NCBI GenBank assembly: GCA_010356995.1
Contig: ML996687.1
Coordinates: forward strand, 1,871,776-1,935,775
Direction: 5' to 3'
DNA from: Trichodelitschia bisporula
Lineage: Eukaryota; Ascomycota; Dothideomycetes; Phaeotrichales; Phaeotrichaceae
Length of the DNA: 64,000 bases
Shown: piece after piece, positions 20,369 through 32,384 of the stretch
Layout: the number at the start of each line of letters is the position of its first letter
How positions within the stretch are numbered: the stretch's first letter is position 1
The notes under the pieces: generated by a model
Database searches by the model: none
The model's input: the letters and a program-made list of their open reading frames with translations, nothing else
Told to the model about the DNA's origin: nothing
Made by a program: the position numbers and the translations under genes

Positions 20369-21023
20369 GCTCTCTTTGCTTTTGGGACCGGAGTGGAAGG
20401 GCTAGGGAGGGAGCTGGATGAAAACGTAGAGACGAGAAGATTTTTTTTGGGCCGGGGATGCCTTGTGTTCATTATCAGGAGCTTGGGCCGCGTGTACAGG
20501 GCACCTTGAGGATCTGCTGGCCGGTTGGCATGTTCGGCTCACGATGTATGTTGCAAGAGGAGGAGGAGTGGTAGTGAGGCTGGGATATAGACTGAGCCTG
20601 AATCACATATATTCCCGAGAAAGCAATCGGACCAAAGTTCCTCTTATACTCGAATCATCTCTCCCATGCTCCGTTCGTCTACACCCCGCCCTTAACCACC
20701 TGTCGCTTCTCCAACCACATACCAACCAAAACCTCACCATCAGCATATCGTCAAAAGCATCAGTAGTAGCACCACGCACATCCATTATGAAAAAAGCCTC
20801 ATACACCTCCCACAATTACCCTCCAACCCTCCAACCCCCCTCCCCAAAACGCAAAAAGGGTGTACGAAGGCAGCACAAGCAAGCCCTCCACCACAGAATA
20901 TACAACTGCGCCCTGCGCCCTCCCCCAAACATTACCCCCTTCATCTCATCCCATCAGTCCCACCCCATCATCCCCATCCCCTCATCCTAATCATCATCCC
21001 CCCCCCCCTACTCCTCCCTAACT
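20369..21023. other. Intergenic region downstream of tRNA-Phe
   Basis: No supported gene. The second half is strongly C-rich on plus. A frame at 20463-20990 is low-complexity without a recognised domain. Confidence 0.45.
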
Positions 21024-21233
21024 TCAACCCAGCCTCGCCGCCCTCGCCTGTTTTCTCGCCTGCAACTTCTTGTACATAAACAAGCTGCCGAGCAAGAGGG
21101 CAATGGCGCCGACAATGGCAAACACGAGGATGACGCCCGGCTCGCGCGCGGCCCAGTTCTTCTTGCGCTTTTCCAGGAGATGGAGTGTTTCGGCGGCGCG
21201 CGGCATGAGGTGGGTGAGGGCGAGGGCGGGCAT
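21024..21233 (-). CDS. Small single-pass membrane protein, unknown function
   Basis: A 69-residue ORF starting MPALALTHLMPRAAETLHLL. A polar segment (EKRKKNWAAREPG) precedes a clear transmembrane helix (VILVFAIVGAIALLLGSLFM, about residues 33-52) and a short basic tail (YKKLQARKQARAARLG). The positive C-terminal end suggests that the tail faces the cytosol. Upstream lies a pyrimidine-rich leader with CACACA runs, which is promoter/leader-like. I do not recognise the family; the helix, the natural start and the isolated position make a real gene likely. Confidence 0.6.
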   Translation of the reverse strand: MPALALTHLMPRAAETLHLLEKRKKNWAAREPGVILVFAIVGAIALLLGSLFMYKKLQARKQARAARLG

Positions 21234-23268
21234 TGTTGTTGTGTGTGTGAGGGGTCTGCTGGTGTTATTGGGGTGTGATGGGGGGCGGGGGGAGGGACGT
21301 ACGGTGTGTGTAGAGAGGTGGTGGTGGTAGTGAGGGTTGGAGAAGGTTGGAGAGGTTGGTGGTTGTGATAGTGGATGGATGCGATGGTGCTGGCGCGGCG
21401 TGAGCAAAGCAAAGCAAGAAGCACTCGAGCAGCGCAAGCGACGTATATCAAGCGATCCGAGTCTCTGCAAAAAAAAAAATCCTCAAGAACAAGAAACCCG
21501 TAGCAAGTAGCAACTACACCCGACCAGCCGCCGGCGGCCGGGCGCGCTATGGCACAGGGCAATCCCCGAGCGCGGCCGCGCGACAATTTGCATTGCTGCC
21601 AGAGACCTTCGCGTCGAGGACTGGTGTACTTTGTTCCGAGGGCCCCGTTGGTGAGAATCTCCGAGGGGAACGCGGTGCGGGATTTTGCGTGCCAGCCGAT
21701 GACGACGGGTGGGGCGGGCGGAGGGGAAGGATTGGGGAGGGGAATTGGAGCTGGAGCTCGAGCTTAAGGAAAAGGTACTCACATCTAACAGCTCAATCCC
21801 TCAAACACAGGTAACAGCAGCAAGTACACAGTCAAAATCTCACGACAATCACAGTACCGTAGATGACGAGGTGAAGAGGTGAAGAAGAGGCGAGGAGGAA
21901 GAGAAGAATGCCGTCAGCCGGCCGGCCCCCCCAAGCTTCCCTCCCCTCCCGCGCCCTGTTGCCAACCTCCCACCCTTCCCACCCCCACTGATTGGCGCGC
22001 GATTAGCTACTGCAGTCTCCACCGCCCTAGCCCTTCCGCGACGGGTGGGGCATGGGAATGGGAGCGCGAATTTTGCTTCCTACCGTGGTAAATCCGTACA
22101 GGTTCGCGGGTTCCGGGTCCCGGATGCCCGTTGCGGTACTCGTATGTGTGCCGGGTGTACCGCTCACGCGAGCAGCTCCAGCAGAAGGCAGAGCAGCAGC
22201 AGCAGCCGAAGAGCTCGACGGCCGCAATTGAGGCAGAGTTAGAGCACAGCGGTATCACGACTCATCCCCTCGCTCGGCGCAGAGCTCGCGACTCATAGCT
22301 GTAGCACACCCAGCCAGGCCAGGGCAGGGAAGGAAAACAGGCGTCGTCATTCCCCACCCAGGCCCGGTCCCACCGGTACGAAGTTTACTTGCACTTACCC
22401 ACCACTTCATTCCGCCTTTGCCAAATACCAACCCGCTTGCCAATTCCGGGCCAACACCGCGCGGGACATTTGCTCCAAGAGCGCGAATATACGTATTAGA
22501 TCTAGCTACCTCGTACTCAGAGCCGTTACGAAGATGGAACCGCGGCAGAGACTCGGGTTGATGAGCAAGGCTGACCTCAGCGGCGCCGTCTGTGCGGTCC
22601 GCCCTGCCTGTGGTTGGGGGCAGTAGCTTGGCGGGATAAGCTTTTGAGGGCTGGGTGTGCATGTGCGCGCGGCCGTTGTTGTGTGGGTTTTTTTGGGAGG
22701 GGTTTTGTTTGCTTACCTCGTACTGTTCTGCTTGTAAGTATTGCGGCTTGTCTGCTTCGTTGGAGGGTGGTGGTGAGATGCGGATGTAGAGGATGATGTG
22801 ATCGCGATCGTGGTGCCGTTTTGTCCCTTGGCGGCGTGGATGCTTATCTGCGCACGCTACGCTATTAAGCGTACGGGAGCTTGTCGCTTGGCGTCCAACG
22901 GTCATCACGATGCGGCGCGGACTCGATATTCAATGCGCTTTGTTGATGATGTCAATCCCATATGCTTCGGTAGTACCATCCTACCCATCAACTACCACAT
23001 CCCCCTCCAAGTCCTCCAAAAGCCATACCATCCATAAAAAACGCCAACCAGATATGCATCCACCACCACCCGCCCAAATTCCAGTCTCACAAAAAGCCAA
23101 AAAGCGCCAGATATATCGCCCTAAGATGCCGCTGCAGTCTGCTGGCCCGATCCGCAAAACCCAACCCAGCCTACCCTTTTAAGACTCCAAAGCTGAAAAC
23201 GCAAGCAAGAATACGAACTCCTAAAGTAAAACCCGTCACTCATCGCCCCCGATCCACTCTAAGCCCGG
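21234..23268. other. 2 kb without a firm gene; possible spliced gene on the minus strand
   Basis: On the minus strand a segment reading DHIILYIRISPPPSNEADKP ends at a good donor (GAG|GTAAGC, donor G at 22716). A second exon-like stretch ending FGKGGMKWW is followed by GTAAGT (donor G at 22398). I could not join them into a convincing protein. Plus-strand CAG-type triplet runs lie near 22180-22205. The remainder shows overlapping low-complexity frames only. Confidence 0.3.
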
Positions 23269-26065
23269 CTACAACTCCTCCTCAACCTCCATCCCCTCCG
23301 CCTCCTCCGCCACTGTGGCCTCTGGACCTGCACTCCGCGTAGCGCAGTACTGGACAATGAGCCGCTCCAGATCATGCAACTTGTACGGCTTCGTCAAAAA
23401 GCCCCTCATCCCCGCCTTCGCAGCGCGCTTGAGCGCCTCATCCGTAACATCGGCCGTAACAGCCAGAATCGTCGGCCTCGCCTTCCAGCGCGGATTCCAC
23501 GTCGCCTGCTCCCCACCAGCCTCCCCCTCCGCAATCTGACCCTCCGCCTCAACCTCCTCTTCCTCGCTCCCGCTCCCGCCGGGCCCCGCAGGCGCCATGC
23601 CAAGAATGCGCTCGCTCGCCTCATACCCGTCCATAAACGGCATCCACAGATCCATAAGCACGACGTCGACGTCCCGGCCGCGTGGGCTCTGCATCACACG
23701 CACCGCGTCCGCGCCGTCGTACGCCTCGTGCACACTCGCGTACCCCAGCTTGGCGAGCATGCTCACCAGCAGCCGGCGGTTGATCTTATTATCCTCGACG
23801 ACCAGGAAGGTAAGCGGATACCGCGCGGCCAGTTTGCGGTCAAACGCCTCGCCGCGCTTGGCGCCCGCTGCCGGGGTGGGCACTTTCCCGTCGAGGGGCG
23901 ACGGCGAGCGCCGCCGGGAGCTCGTAAGAGTAGAGCGGCCACGCTTGCGTGTCTGCGCGAGGGCGGTGCGGCGTGAGCGAGGGGTAGGAATGTCCGTGGA
24001 GCTGATGCTGTCGCGGGACGCGGAGGAGCGGTGCATAGGCTCCGTGGGGACGCGAGTGGCGGAGCGAGAGCGCGGGGAAGGAGACGCAAAGGGTGAGGAG
24101 GGGATGTCGAACGGCGAGGTCGGGACGCGCATTTCGAACTCGGAACCCCGGTGGGGGCCGGTGGTGTCGGAGCGCACGCACTTAAGTTGGCCGCCTAGCT
24201 TGTGGGCTAGGCCCTTTGCCACGTAGAGCCCGAGGCCCAGGCCCTCGGTTACGCGGGTTAGGGAGTCGTCTTCTTTGCTGAATGGCTTGAAGAGGTTGGG
24301 TAAGAAGGATTCCGGGATTCCGGGGCCGCTGTCGCGGATGTTGATCACGATGAAACGCGAGCGAGGGCTGAGGCGCACAGTTAGGACGATGCGACCCTCC
24401 TCGGTGAACTTGAGCGCGTTGAGGAAGACGCCGGTAATTACTCTCGCAAGGTCTTGTTCGTCGACTGTGAGGGATTAGTAAGGGATCTAGATAAGATCAA
24501 CGGGACGTACTGAGAATCGTTTCCGGCACGCCTGGGTCTACGCTCCACTCTATCATCTTGATCTTCACTTCGCCATTTGGCCGCGCGACCATTACTTCGA
24601 TCAACTCGCCGCCTTCTGTTTCTCGGGCAATTGCAGAATCAGGCCGTCCGCCAACCTTCAGGGAGTCGTTGACAAGGTATTGCAGTAGGTCGCGGATATT
24701 CGTGTGACGCAGGCCGGGCGGCAAAATGCCGTGTTTTGCGCTCAGCATATCCATGGATGACGTCCCGTCTGGAATTCCCCTCGAGTAATCATCACCAAAG
24801 TCCGAAGCCGGGTACGGTTCGCCTTTGCAGCGACCATTGATACGGTTTGGTGACGGTTCAAGCGTGCGGCGCTGTTTCGAGGGCTTGTAACAATGAGACT
24901 CGCTGAGCCTGCGCCTCTTGACGCTCTTGAAGTTGATCGGGACATTATCGCCCGTGACCACGATATCCGGCCTCTTCTCCAGGTGCCTCTTGCCCCAGGG
25001 TTCCTTCTCGGGCGGCGAGATTGGCATCTCCGGCACGCCCATGTTCATGTCGTACGCGTACACTACGTTGTCCGCCGCTTCGACTGCGCGACGCGAGCTG
25101 TCCTGCACCACCTCGATGTTCTCTTTCAGCAGACGGAACACAGCGCGCATGCCGGGGTCAGTGGCGCCCTCGCTTGCCTCCTGTACTGTTGCGTACATGA
25201 CATCTAGCATGCCGACAACACCCTGCATCGGCGTGCGCAGCTCATGCGACAAGCTGCGCGCATACGGCTTGAGCGACTGCGCGGCCGTAACGACCTCATG
25301 GGGGATAACGGGTCCGAAGGATTGCGTCTGGGCCAGCTTCGCGAAGTTGCTGCGCTCGAACGCAGCCACGACCATGTCCTCCAGCGCGTGCATCATTATC
25401 TCCATATACGCCCAGCTGAGTCGCCGCCGCTTGATGCCCGCCGCCGACCACATGACGCCGAAATGCGCAAAGCACTTGCCATCCTGCCACAGCGGAATTG
25501 CAAGGTATGCCTCCGCCGGTACGACGAAGGCAGCCTTGTTCGGGTTGTCGACCACCACCTCGTTCAGCCGCTCCGGAATGACCAACACCTTGTCGTGGCG
25601 CATGTGTTCGCAGGGACACCCGTAGACGATGTACTTGACACCCGGCTGGTTGCCCTCAGTGCCCTTCTCATCATTGTAGTACCACGTTTGTGCCATGAGA
25701 CACGATCCTGGGGCGCCATATGGGGGAATTTCGACCGACGAATCCTGGTTGTTGGCAAGAATGCGCTTAGAAACGAACCCATACTGCGCATCGACTAGCT
25801 TTGCCATACCCTCAGACAGTGTCGCCCAAAATTCATCTGGCTTCGCCTGACGCAGACGCGCCTTGAGCAGCACCAGCGCCTCGGCCGCGTTGCTCTCGGT
25901 CGCCGCATACCACTTGTCCAGCTCTTGCTTGAAGCCTGCGTTGCCGCGCTGCAACACGGTGCCCGGCTGCGGAATGGAAATACACAGCGTCGAACGCTCT
26001 TGTAGCAGAGTGTCTGGCGGCTCGGTGTCGCCGTCCGGGCGAGCTACATCGCTGGCGCCCTCCAT
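23269..26065 (-). CDS. Hybrid histidine kinase with GAF-like sensor and C-terminal receiver
   Basis: Exons 24511-26065 and 23269-24464 (46-nt intron) give 916 aa. Residues about 75-245 resemble a GAF-type sensor (TLSEGMAKLVDAQYGFVSKR, later FVVPAEAYLAIPLW). The H-box is SLSHELRTPMQGVVG, with phospho-acceptor His near residue 274. After splicing the N-box reads ARVITGVFLNALKFTEEGRI, followed by DSGPGIPESF (G1), a Phe box and GLGLYVAKGL (G2). The receiver has VVEDNKINRRLL, VVLMDLWMPFMDGYE (phospho-acceptor Asp near 790) and GFLTKPY. It should autophosphorylate and pass phosphate through its own receiver to a phosphotransfer protein upstream of response regulators. A 120-residue Ser/Arg-rich linker separates kinase and receiver. 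The N-terminus is uncertain: an overlapping frame at 26044-26289 (SQPFHFQYLPRYGNIVESGT) could be an earlier exon. Confidence 0.88.
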
Positions 26066-28639
26066 GGCCTCCGATGGTAAGGGTGCGGGTCTGACGACGA
26101 CTCCAGTGTGAAGTTCGGTGGGAGGAAATGTTGTTGCGGGGGGGTGCTGTCAGAGACTGTCTGTGGGTCGTTCGTGGTGATATACTTGAGCAGTCGGATG
26201 CTCGCGGTGCCCGACTCCACGATGTTGCCGTAGCGTGGCAAGTACTGGAAGTGGAAGGGCTGAGAGCCGGATGATACAGTCGAGTCCAACGGTGCTGTAG
26301 GCGAACGAGACGTAGTCCGTATTTCCTCGTGTTTTCAATCGCAGGCTAGAATGAACAACGTGCCTCAGTCCCAGCGTGGTGATAACGAGTAGAGAGTAGA
26401 GAGCAAGTTGAAATTTTAGGTGAGTGAACGATAAATTGGTAACAGAACCGGAGAAGGTCGAGATCGAGGGACTTCAACGGCCTGACTGGGGGGCCGGATG
26501 GAGTGGAGAAGGGGACTCCGAAGATCTGAGGGGGTGGGGGCGCCTTAGTGGCCCTCGTTTTGCTCGCCGCTCTCTGCCTCTTGGGCTTATGAGCCTAGGC
26601 CTTTTTGGTGCAAATGGACTGTTGCTGGGGCGAAGATCAACTTGTCTGGCCTGGTCTGTTTCTTAACCTGGAGGCTTGGAGGTGAAGCCTTGGTGGAAGG
26701 AACGAAGGACGAGAGGGAGCCACGCTGACGAGGCCCACAGGGCACATAAGGAGCTCCTGGTAAAATGCGATACAGCTTGGGCCCTCTTCTTTAGGATAGC
26801 TGGATTGCCGTAGAGACAAAAGTGAGGGCAGGAGATGAGGAGGTAGAGGGTTGGAAACTAAAGAGGTGAAGAGGTCGAGATGACCCTGAAGGCGACGACT
26901 CGATTGTTCTTTCCTCATTCCGAATGCACTACCATGTCCCAACAGCATCCCAATTCACCCACCATCACCATCACCACCACCCCACCTGCTGCTGCACCCC
27001 AAAAAACCTGGACGATATGCCGCTTTGCCGCCTCCAACTCCAGACCGCCTGCTAATTGGCCCCTCGTGGCAGCGGGCCCAGCCGTCTGGCGCACTCGCCC
27101 GATTTGGCCAATCGCGCAGCTGGCACAACGGAGAAGAGAGAGAAGCGAAGGGAAACCTGGGAAGACCACCGGACACACAGGCACTCGATCATCAGTCCTC
27201 CAAGGCAACCCCAACAGACACCTGCTCCTCGGCCTTCCGGGTTTCGAAGTCGGGAGATACAAATCTGGCCTGGACCTGCAGCGGCATCCGAGGGCATCCG
27301 AACCCCATCGCCGTTCACTGCTCTGGCGAAGCTGAACAACGGAACCATAAGAGCTGATGAAATGCACACCAATATCAGCCACCGGCAAAATTCATATTTT
27401 AAGCAAAGATGGCCCCCATACATCCGTACACCAAGAAAAAAAAACGTTATCAACTCCCCTCCCCCCCCAAAAGCGTGGACATCGCACCGCCCAGGTTGGC
27501 CAAGGCGTGCGTGCGCTATAAGACCGCTTCTAGACTCTTGCAGGCCACAACCCACGCTGCACGCTGAGGCCTTGTGCGGTCTAGATCTTTTGCGGGCCTG
27601 GGGTGCCACGGATCAAGAGTATCGGTCAGAGCACCGCATTTACAGCTGCTATTACTGCTGATGAGTGGCCTTGTTGGGTGTTGGCGGTGTGGTCTTGGAG
27701 GGGAAGCTTTTTTGGCGGGATAGTGTACAAAGTACCCGGTTCGGGATGCGGCTGCGGGAGGGCCGGGTAAAGATTGGAGTCTCGCAGCTCGACGTCATTG
27801 GACATCCTAGCCATGGCGGACCCCGAACCCTGTTACGTCGGGCGAATCCTAACGAGCCATTTTTCGGCTCCGCAGCCTATCGAAGACCAGAGCTCGGATC
27901 TGGATGGAAGCCATTGTGCTCCTCACTATCATTTAGGCCCTAATGCTCCCGCGATGTCCATCGGTGTAACAATTCTTTAGGGTTCCCCTTGGTGCTGCTC
28001 GAGTGGAACGCTAAGAGTACGCAAAAGCTGTCGACCGGTTATCAGTTCATTGTTCCTCCCAGCTTCCGGAGACATCGACCTGTGCTTTGTTCGATACGTA
28101 TTGGATTGCCAGTTACTCTAATTGACCAATGCCAGCTGTCGGTACACTGCGTGAATGCATCCGGGCTTTTAATATGCCCTTCCGAGGCAGACGAGGAGAT
28201 TCCCGCTCCGTTCACAATCCGATAGTCGCCAAACGGACTTCCCGAAGACAAGTCTCAGCCTGCAACGTTAGAACTCCCATTCCGGAAGCGCTGGAATTCC
28301 TCGAAGCGGCAAGCGACTACTGAAACTCCACGATCTCACAACGTCAACTCATCCGCCAGCCTCGTCAACCACCTAGCCCTTGGCATAACGGCCCACGCTT
28401 GGCGCCCCCCTCCTTTACGGAGACTCATCCGGCCCCCCCTAACGCCAGCATCAATCCTGCATTCACCGTTGGCCAGCATCATGCACAACGAACAGCTTCC
28501 AGCCGCATAAGGAATCAACTCCGAGCAACAACCTCGCCGACAACATCGCATCTGCATCGCGCACCCGCGCCGATCTCTTCCCTTTACGAATCACTCACCG
28601 CGTTGGCGTGCTTCGCGCGCAGGCAGCGTGGCTAAAAAG
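26066..28639. other. Long gene-poor region upstream of the histidine kinase
   Basis: The first part is presumably promoter. Overlapping open frames on both strands (27052-27661) are mutually exclusive and lack domains. No RNA gene or transposon remnant was recognised. Confidence 0.4.
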
Positions 28640-29160
28640 TCGGCAGCGGAAGTTGAATAAGGATCGGCGCGCAAACTACCGCCTTGGGTTCGCGCTGAGG
28701 GGTGCGGGGTTGCCGTTTGATTAGGGTATCAATCTTGGCGTCAAGTAACTTTAGTTAACAAGTCAAGAAAGATTGTCCGAAACTCAATCATCATCCACTA
28801 TCATTGGTGATTGATCGATGTTAAGTAATGAAAAAAAAGTATTATGTAGCCCGTTTTTAACCCAGATCTAACCTGATTAGGCATAGTATGTTTTAACTGA
28901 CCAATGGTATGCAGCATAGGGCGGTATTATATTTATATAACACGCTTCACACACCTTCTTTACACATCAAGCCATTATCGCCAATCAACTACAATCAACT
29001 ACAATCAACTACGCTTACTTGATTGACGTTATGACTGACACTTGGCGTCAAGCTTGGCGTCCAGCTTGGCGTCAAGTATCCATGTAAATCATCTATACGA
29101 CGCCCTACGTTTGATACGGTTTTACGGCGCGCTGCAAGTCGCCCCTCATGTGACGCTTGG
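28640..29160. repeat. AT-rich block with short direct repeats
   Basis: Base composition drops sharply toward AT compared with the surroundings. It holds three copies of CAATCAACTA (28982-29011) and three of CTTGGCGTCAAG (29041-29076), with another copy of the latter at 28734-28745 and a partial one near 29155. No coding frame fits. Confidence 0.65.
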
Positions 29161-29611
29161 CGTGGCCGTTTCTCTGAAGATCGTCTCCTTGCGCTGCCGC
29201 GACGACGGCGTACTACTGTAGTAGGGAGCCCTTGGTGATTGTGCTATTACTATTCCCCTCCTCGCGCGTGGGATCCACCGGGCGCGAAAGAAATGCGCGG
29301 GGGCAGAATTCCATCTCCGCGGAGGCTGTGCAAGCAGGCCGCGTCAGGCTCCAAGGCCGATTCATTGCCTTTTCTTGGCCCTGGTATATGAGGGCAATAT
29401 ATGTCTGCGAAACGCGTGTGAGCGCGTTGCCGTCTCTTCCGGACCCGAATTCTGGTGATTGTGTACGGATGCGGTGGAGCTGGTCGGGGCCGCTGTGCGC
29501 CAGGTGGGACGATGAGACGAGATGAGCGGGTACAAAGGGTATCAGATTGCGGAGTTCGAGGGCTTGAGTTGTGCAACACCTTTCATTCTGCCACTGACGA
29601 CCCTAGATCGA
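29161..29611. other. Intergenic region at the 3' side of the HAD phosphatase gene
   Basis: No supported gene; overlapping frames on both strands only. Confidence 0.45.
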
Positions 29612-30766
29612 CTATTCTAGGCGGACCTCTGTATCCATCTCCTCGGAGGACGGGAGAGTCATGCTCTCGGGCGGTGTTGCTTTGCAACGTCGGAGAAGTA
29701 TGACGATCTGTTCCAGATCGCGTACTGTGTACAAGACAGGCTTCTCGCACGTGGGAAGCACGACCTCCGAGCCCTCCGTCTTGAGAACCAACTTGTCCAG
29801 CTCTTTGACAGCGACACCGACCCGCTCCAGCGTCCCGGCCAGTTCCTTCTGACTTGACGTCATAGGCTCGTCGCGGAAGATGATGCCGATATCGGCCTCC
29901 AACAGAGCGCCGAAGTCAGTCACGCTATCTCCAACATAGACAATCAAATCCGGGCTGCTCACGATGCGCTCCTCTCTTATGACGCGCTGCTTGTCGGCGC
30001 TGGTGAGGATGTCTTGTTTGAAGAGACGGCCGGTAGTACGGCCATTGGCGAATGTGGGGAAATGGAAGAATTCGTTCGCGATAACCTTGCAAACCCTTTG
30101 GCATGCCCGCAGGGTGTTCTTCTGTGCATTATCAGGGAGCATGTGCTGAAAAGCGAAAGCGATGAATGTGTGGATAAAGTCGGCACTCCAGTTGACACTG
30201 AGGACATCGATCTTCCATCTATGGGGGACAAAAAGACGGTACCATCCGTCGCGCAGTTTGATTTTCGCTTCTGGATCAGAATCGTGCCTCGAGGCAAGAT
30301 GTCTAATGAAAGCTCTGAGTTCTCGACGGTGTACGTTGTTGAAGATTTGCGCCTTCTCGACGCGCCTGATGCTGCGAAGTTCCACAGGCCGTAGGCTCTC
30401 GAGCCAGGCATGCTCCTGCTCGATGGTGTGGCGGTCTTCAGCCCGGGGTGTGTATGCGGCGGTATGTGCTTTAAGGTCTGCGGCATAAGCCTTGACGATG
30501 GAATCCCATGGTCGGAGATGCACTTGTTCGTCCCAAGGCTTGCCATCGTTGGCATCTGCAGCATTGGAGTATCCTAACTCCGCCACGACATGCATAGTGT
30601 CCTTTTCCGTGATTGTACCGTCCCAGTCAATGAACACGTGAACACGCATTTTGGCAAGAGGCGATGGGTGGAAATGAATGTTGCGATGGCGGAGAGGTGG
30701 ATGCAGGCGGTTGGTGAACAAGCCGTTGGAAGTGAATACTAGCCGCCGGAAGACGGAAGAAGACAT
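29612..30766 (-). CDS. HAD-superfamily phosphatase-like protein, possibly mitochondrial
   Basis: Single exon, 384 aa. The N-terminus (MSSSVFRRLVFTSNGLFTNR) is rich in Arg, Ser and Leu without acids, consistent with a mitochondrial presequence; an internal start at MRVHVFIDWDGTIT (residue 40) would give a cytosolic form. Motif I is FIDWDGTIT (two catalytic Asp), and motif IV is VYVGDSVTDFGALLEADIGI; a conserved central helical cap (WKIDVLSVNWSADFIHTFIA) lies between. This matches fungal HAD phosphatases related to phosphoserine-phosphatase-like proteins; the physiological substrate is not known to me. It is divergent from SDH2 with 620 bp between starts. Confidence 0.78.
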   Translation of the reverse strand: MSSSVFRRLVFTSNGLFTNRLHPPLRHRNIHFHPSPLAKMRVHVFIDWDGTITEKDTMHVVAELGYSNAADANDGKPWDEQVHLRPWDSIVKAYAADLKAHTAAYTPRAEDRHTIEQEHAWLESLRPVELRSIRRVEKAQIFNNVHRRELRAFIRHLASRHDSDPEAKIKLRDGWYRLFVPHRWKIDVLSVNWSADFIHTFIAFAFQHMLPDNAQKNTLRACQRVCKVIANEFFHFPTFANGRTTGRLFKQDILTSADKQRVIREERIVSSPDLIVYVGDSVTDFGALLEADIGIIFRDEPMTSSQKELAGTLERVGVAVKELDKLVLKTEGSEVVLPTCEKPVLYTVRDLEQIVILLRRCKATPPESMTLPSSEEMDTEVRLE

Positions 30767-31386
30767 TACCTTGCGCCTTGATTAGAGATAAACAAATGGA
30801 GTATCTTTGCCTACTCTTGCTTTATAGATGAAGTCGTGATGCGACGAGTCTGCGAGTGTGGATGTACCGTAACGTGACAATAGAAAGGCTTGGATTGGAA
30901 ATCTGATCTAGAGGGAATGCCGACTCCATATAATCGCAAAAGACTGACAGCGACTCCCTCTCTTGCAGGATCGCAATGGACGACTTCCAACAAGGTCCTT
31001 CCGGTTGACCCAGATCTTACCCTCTGGAAGTCATCAACTGCTTCCCCGTTGCCCTCCCTGACTCCTGTAAATACTCCGGTGAAGGCATACCTGTCTGACA
31101 GCGAGGAAGGATTGCGACCTAAAATTTGGTCCTATCAAAGCATTGAAATCAAAAGTTTGTGTCGACCATTGCAAGTCGTGTGAGCGGTATTCGAACAAAA
31201 GTAGCGGCCAGTTTTCGTCACGGGAAGATTAGGAAAGCGGACGCTGCCATTGGCCAGGCCTTGTTTCGGCATTTCGGCATCGGCTCATGGGTCGAGAGGA
31301 TCAGACCTCACCAGAACATCCTTCGCTCCACAACCACCATCACTAGCTCTCCTCTCTCCAACATTCCCTCGAGAACCGCCTTCGCG
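30767..31386. promoter_or_regulatory. Divergent promoter region between the HAD gene and SDH2
   Basis: 620 bp between outward-facing starts. Contains no gene with support; a plus-strand frame at 30890-31183 is short and has no recognised domain. Confidence 0.45.
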
Positions 31387-32384
31387 ATGGCAGCCCTGCG
31401 ATCTTCCGCCCGCCTGGCCCGCAGCTTGCGAGGTGAGTCCCATTGGCACACAACAGTGCCCCCACCCGCAACAACCGCCACTGACGCTCACAGTGCCCCC
31501 GCCTTCGTTCGCGCGCACATACGCCACGCTCAATCCCGCCGTGGCCGTCAGCGAAGCGACCTCGCAGAGCACGCCGGTCAAGGGATCCAAGGGCACAGTA
31601 CAGGAGCCGGCGCCCTCCAAGGAGCCCAAGATCAAGACCTTCCACATCTACCGCTGGAATCCCGATGAGCCGAGCACCAAGCCGCGCATGCAGACGTACA
31701 CGCTGGACCTGAACAAGACGGGCCCCATGATGCTGGACGCGCTCATCCGTATCAAGAACGAGATCGATCCAACCCTCACCTTCCGCCGATCGTGCCGTGA
31801 GGGCATCTGCGGCTCCTGCGCTATGAACATCGACGGCACTAACACCCTCGCCTGCCTGTGCCGTATCCCCACGGAAACCACGAAGGAGTCGCGCATCTAC
31901 CCGCTCCCGCACACGTATGTCGTCAAGGACCTCGTGCCGGATATGACGCAGTTCTACAAGCAGTACCGCTCGATCAAGCCGTACCTGCAGCGCGACACCC
32001 CGCCGCCCAATGTTCGCCCCTCCCCCTCCCTCCTCTCCGGGCTCTGCTAACACCCCGTAGGGCAAGGAATACCTGCAGTCGCCCGCTGAACGGCGCAAGC
32101 TGGACGGACTGTACGAGTGCATCCTCTGCGCATGCTGCAGCACGTCCTGCCCGTCGTATTGGTGGAACAGCGAGGAGTACCTCGGCCCCGCGATCCTGCT
32201 GCAGTCCTACCGGTGGATCGCAGACTCGCGCGACGAGCGCAAGGCCGAGCGCCTGGACGCCCTGAACAACTCGATGAGCCTGTACCGCTGCCACACCATC
32301 CTCAACTGCACGCGGACGTGTCCCAAGGGCCTGAACCCGGCGCTCGCGATTGCTGAGATCAAGAAGAGCATGGCCTTTACTTAG
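31387..32384 (+). CDS. SDH2: Succinate dehydrogenase iron-sulfur subunit (complex II)
   Basis: Exons 31387-31432, 31494-32011 and 32061-32384 give 295 aa. A basic presequence [15 protein letters not shown] is spliced to [14 protein letters not shown]. The N-terminal ferredoxin domain has [16 protein letters not shown] and TLACLC for the [2Fe-2S] cluster. The C-terminal domain has [17 protein letters not shown] and [11 protein letters not shown] for the [4Fe-4S] and [3Fe-4S] clusters. The protein carries electrons from the flavoprotein SDHA to ubiquinone in the mitochondrial inner membrane. The second intron has an unusual donor (GTTCGC) but the joint [13 protein letters not shown] is exactly as expected. 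It is tail to tail with MPC1. Confidence 0.97.

Noticed and set aside
27052-27661. Two long overlapping frames (plus and minus) of about 190-200 codons
   Set aside because: They mirror each other, lack any motif and show no splice context; GC-rich sequence yields such frames by chance.
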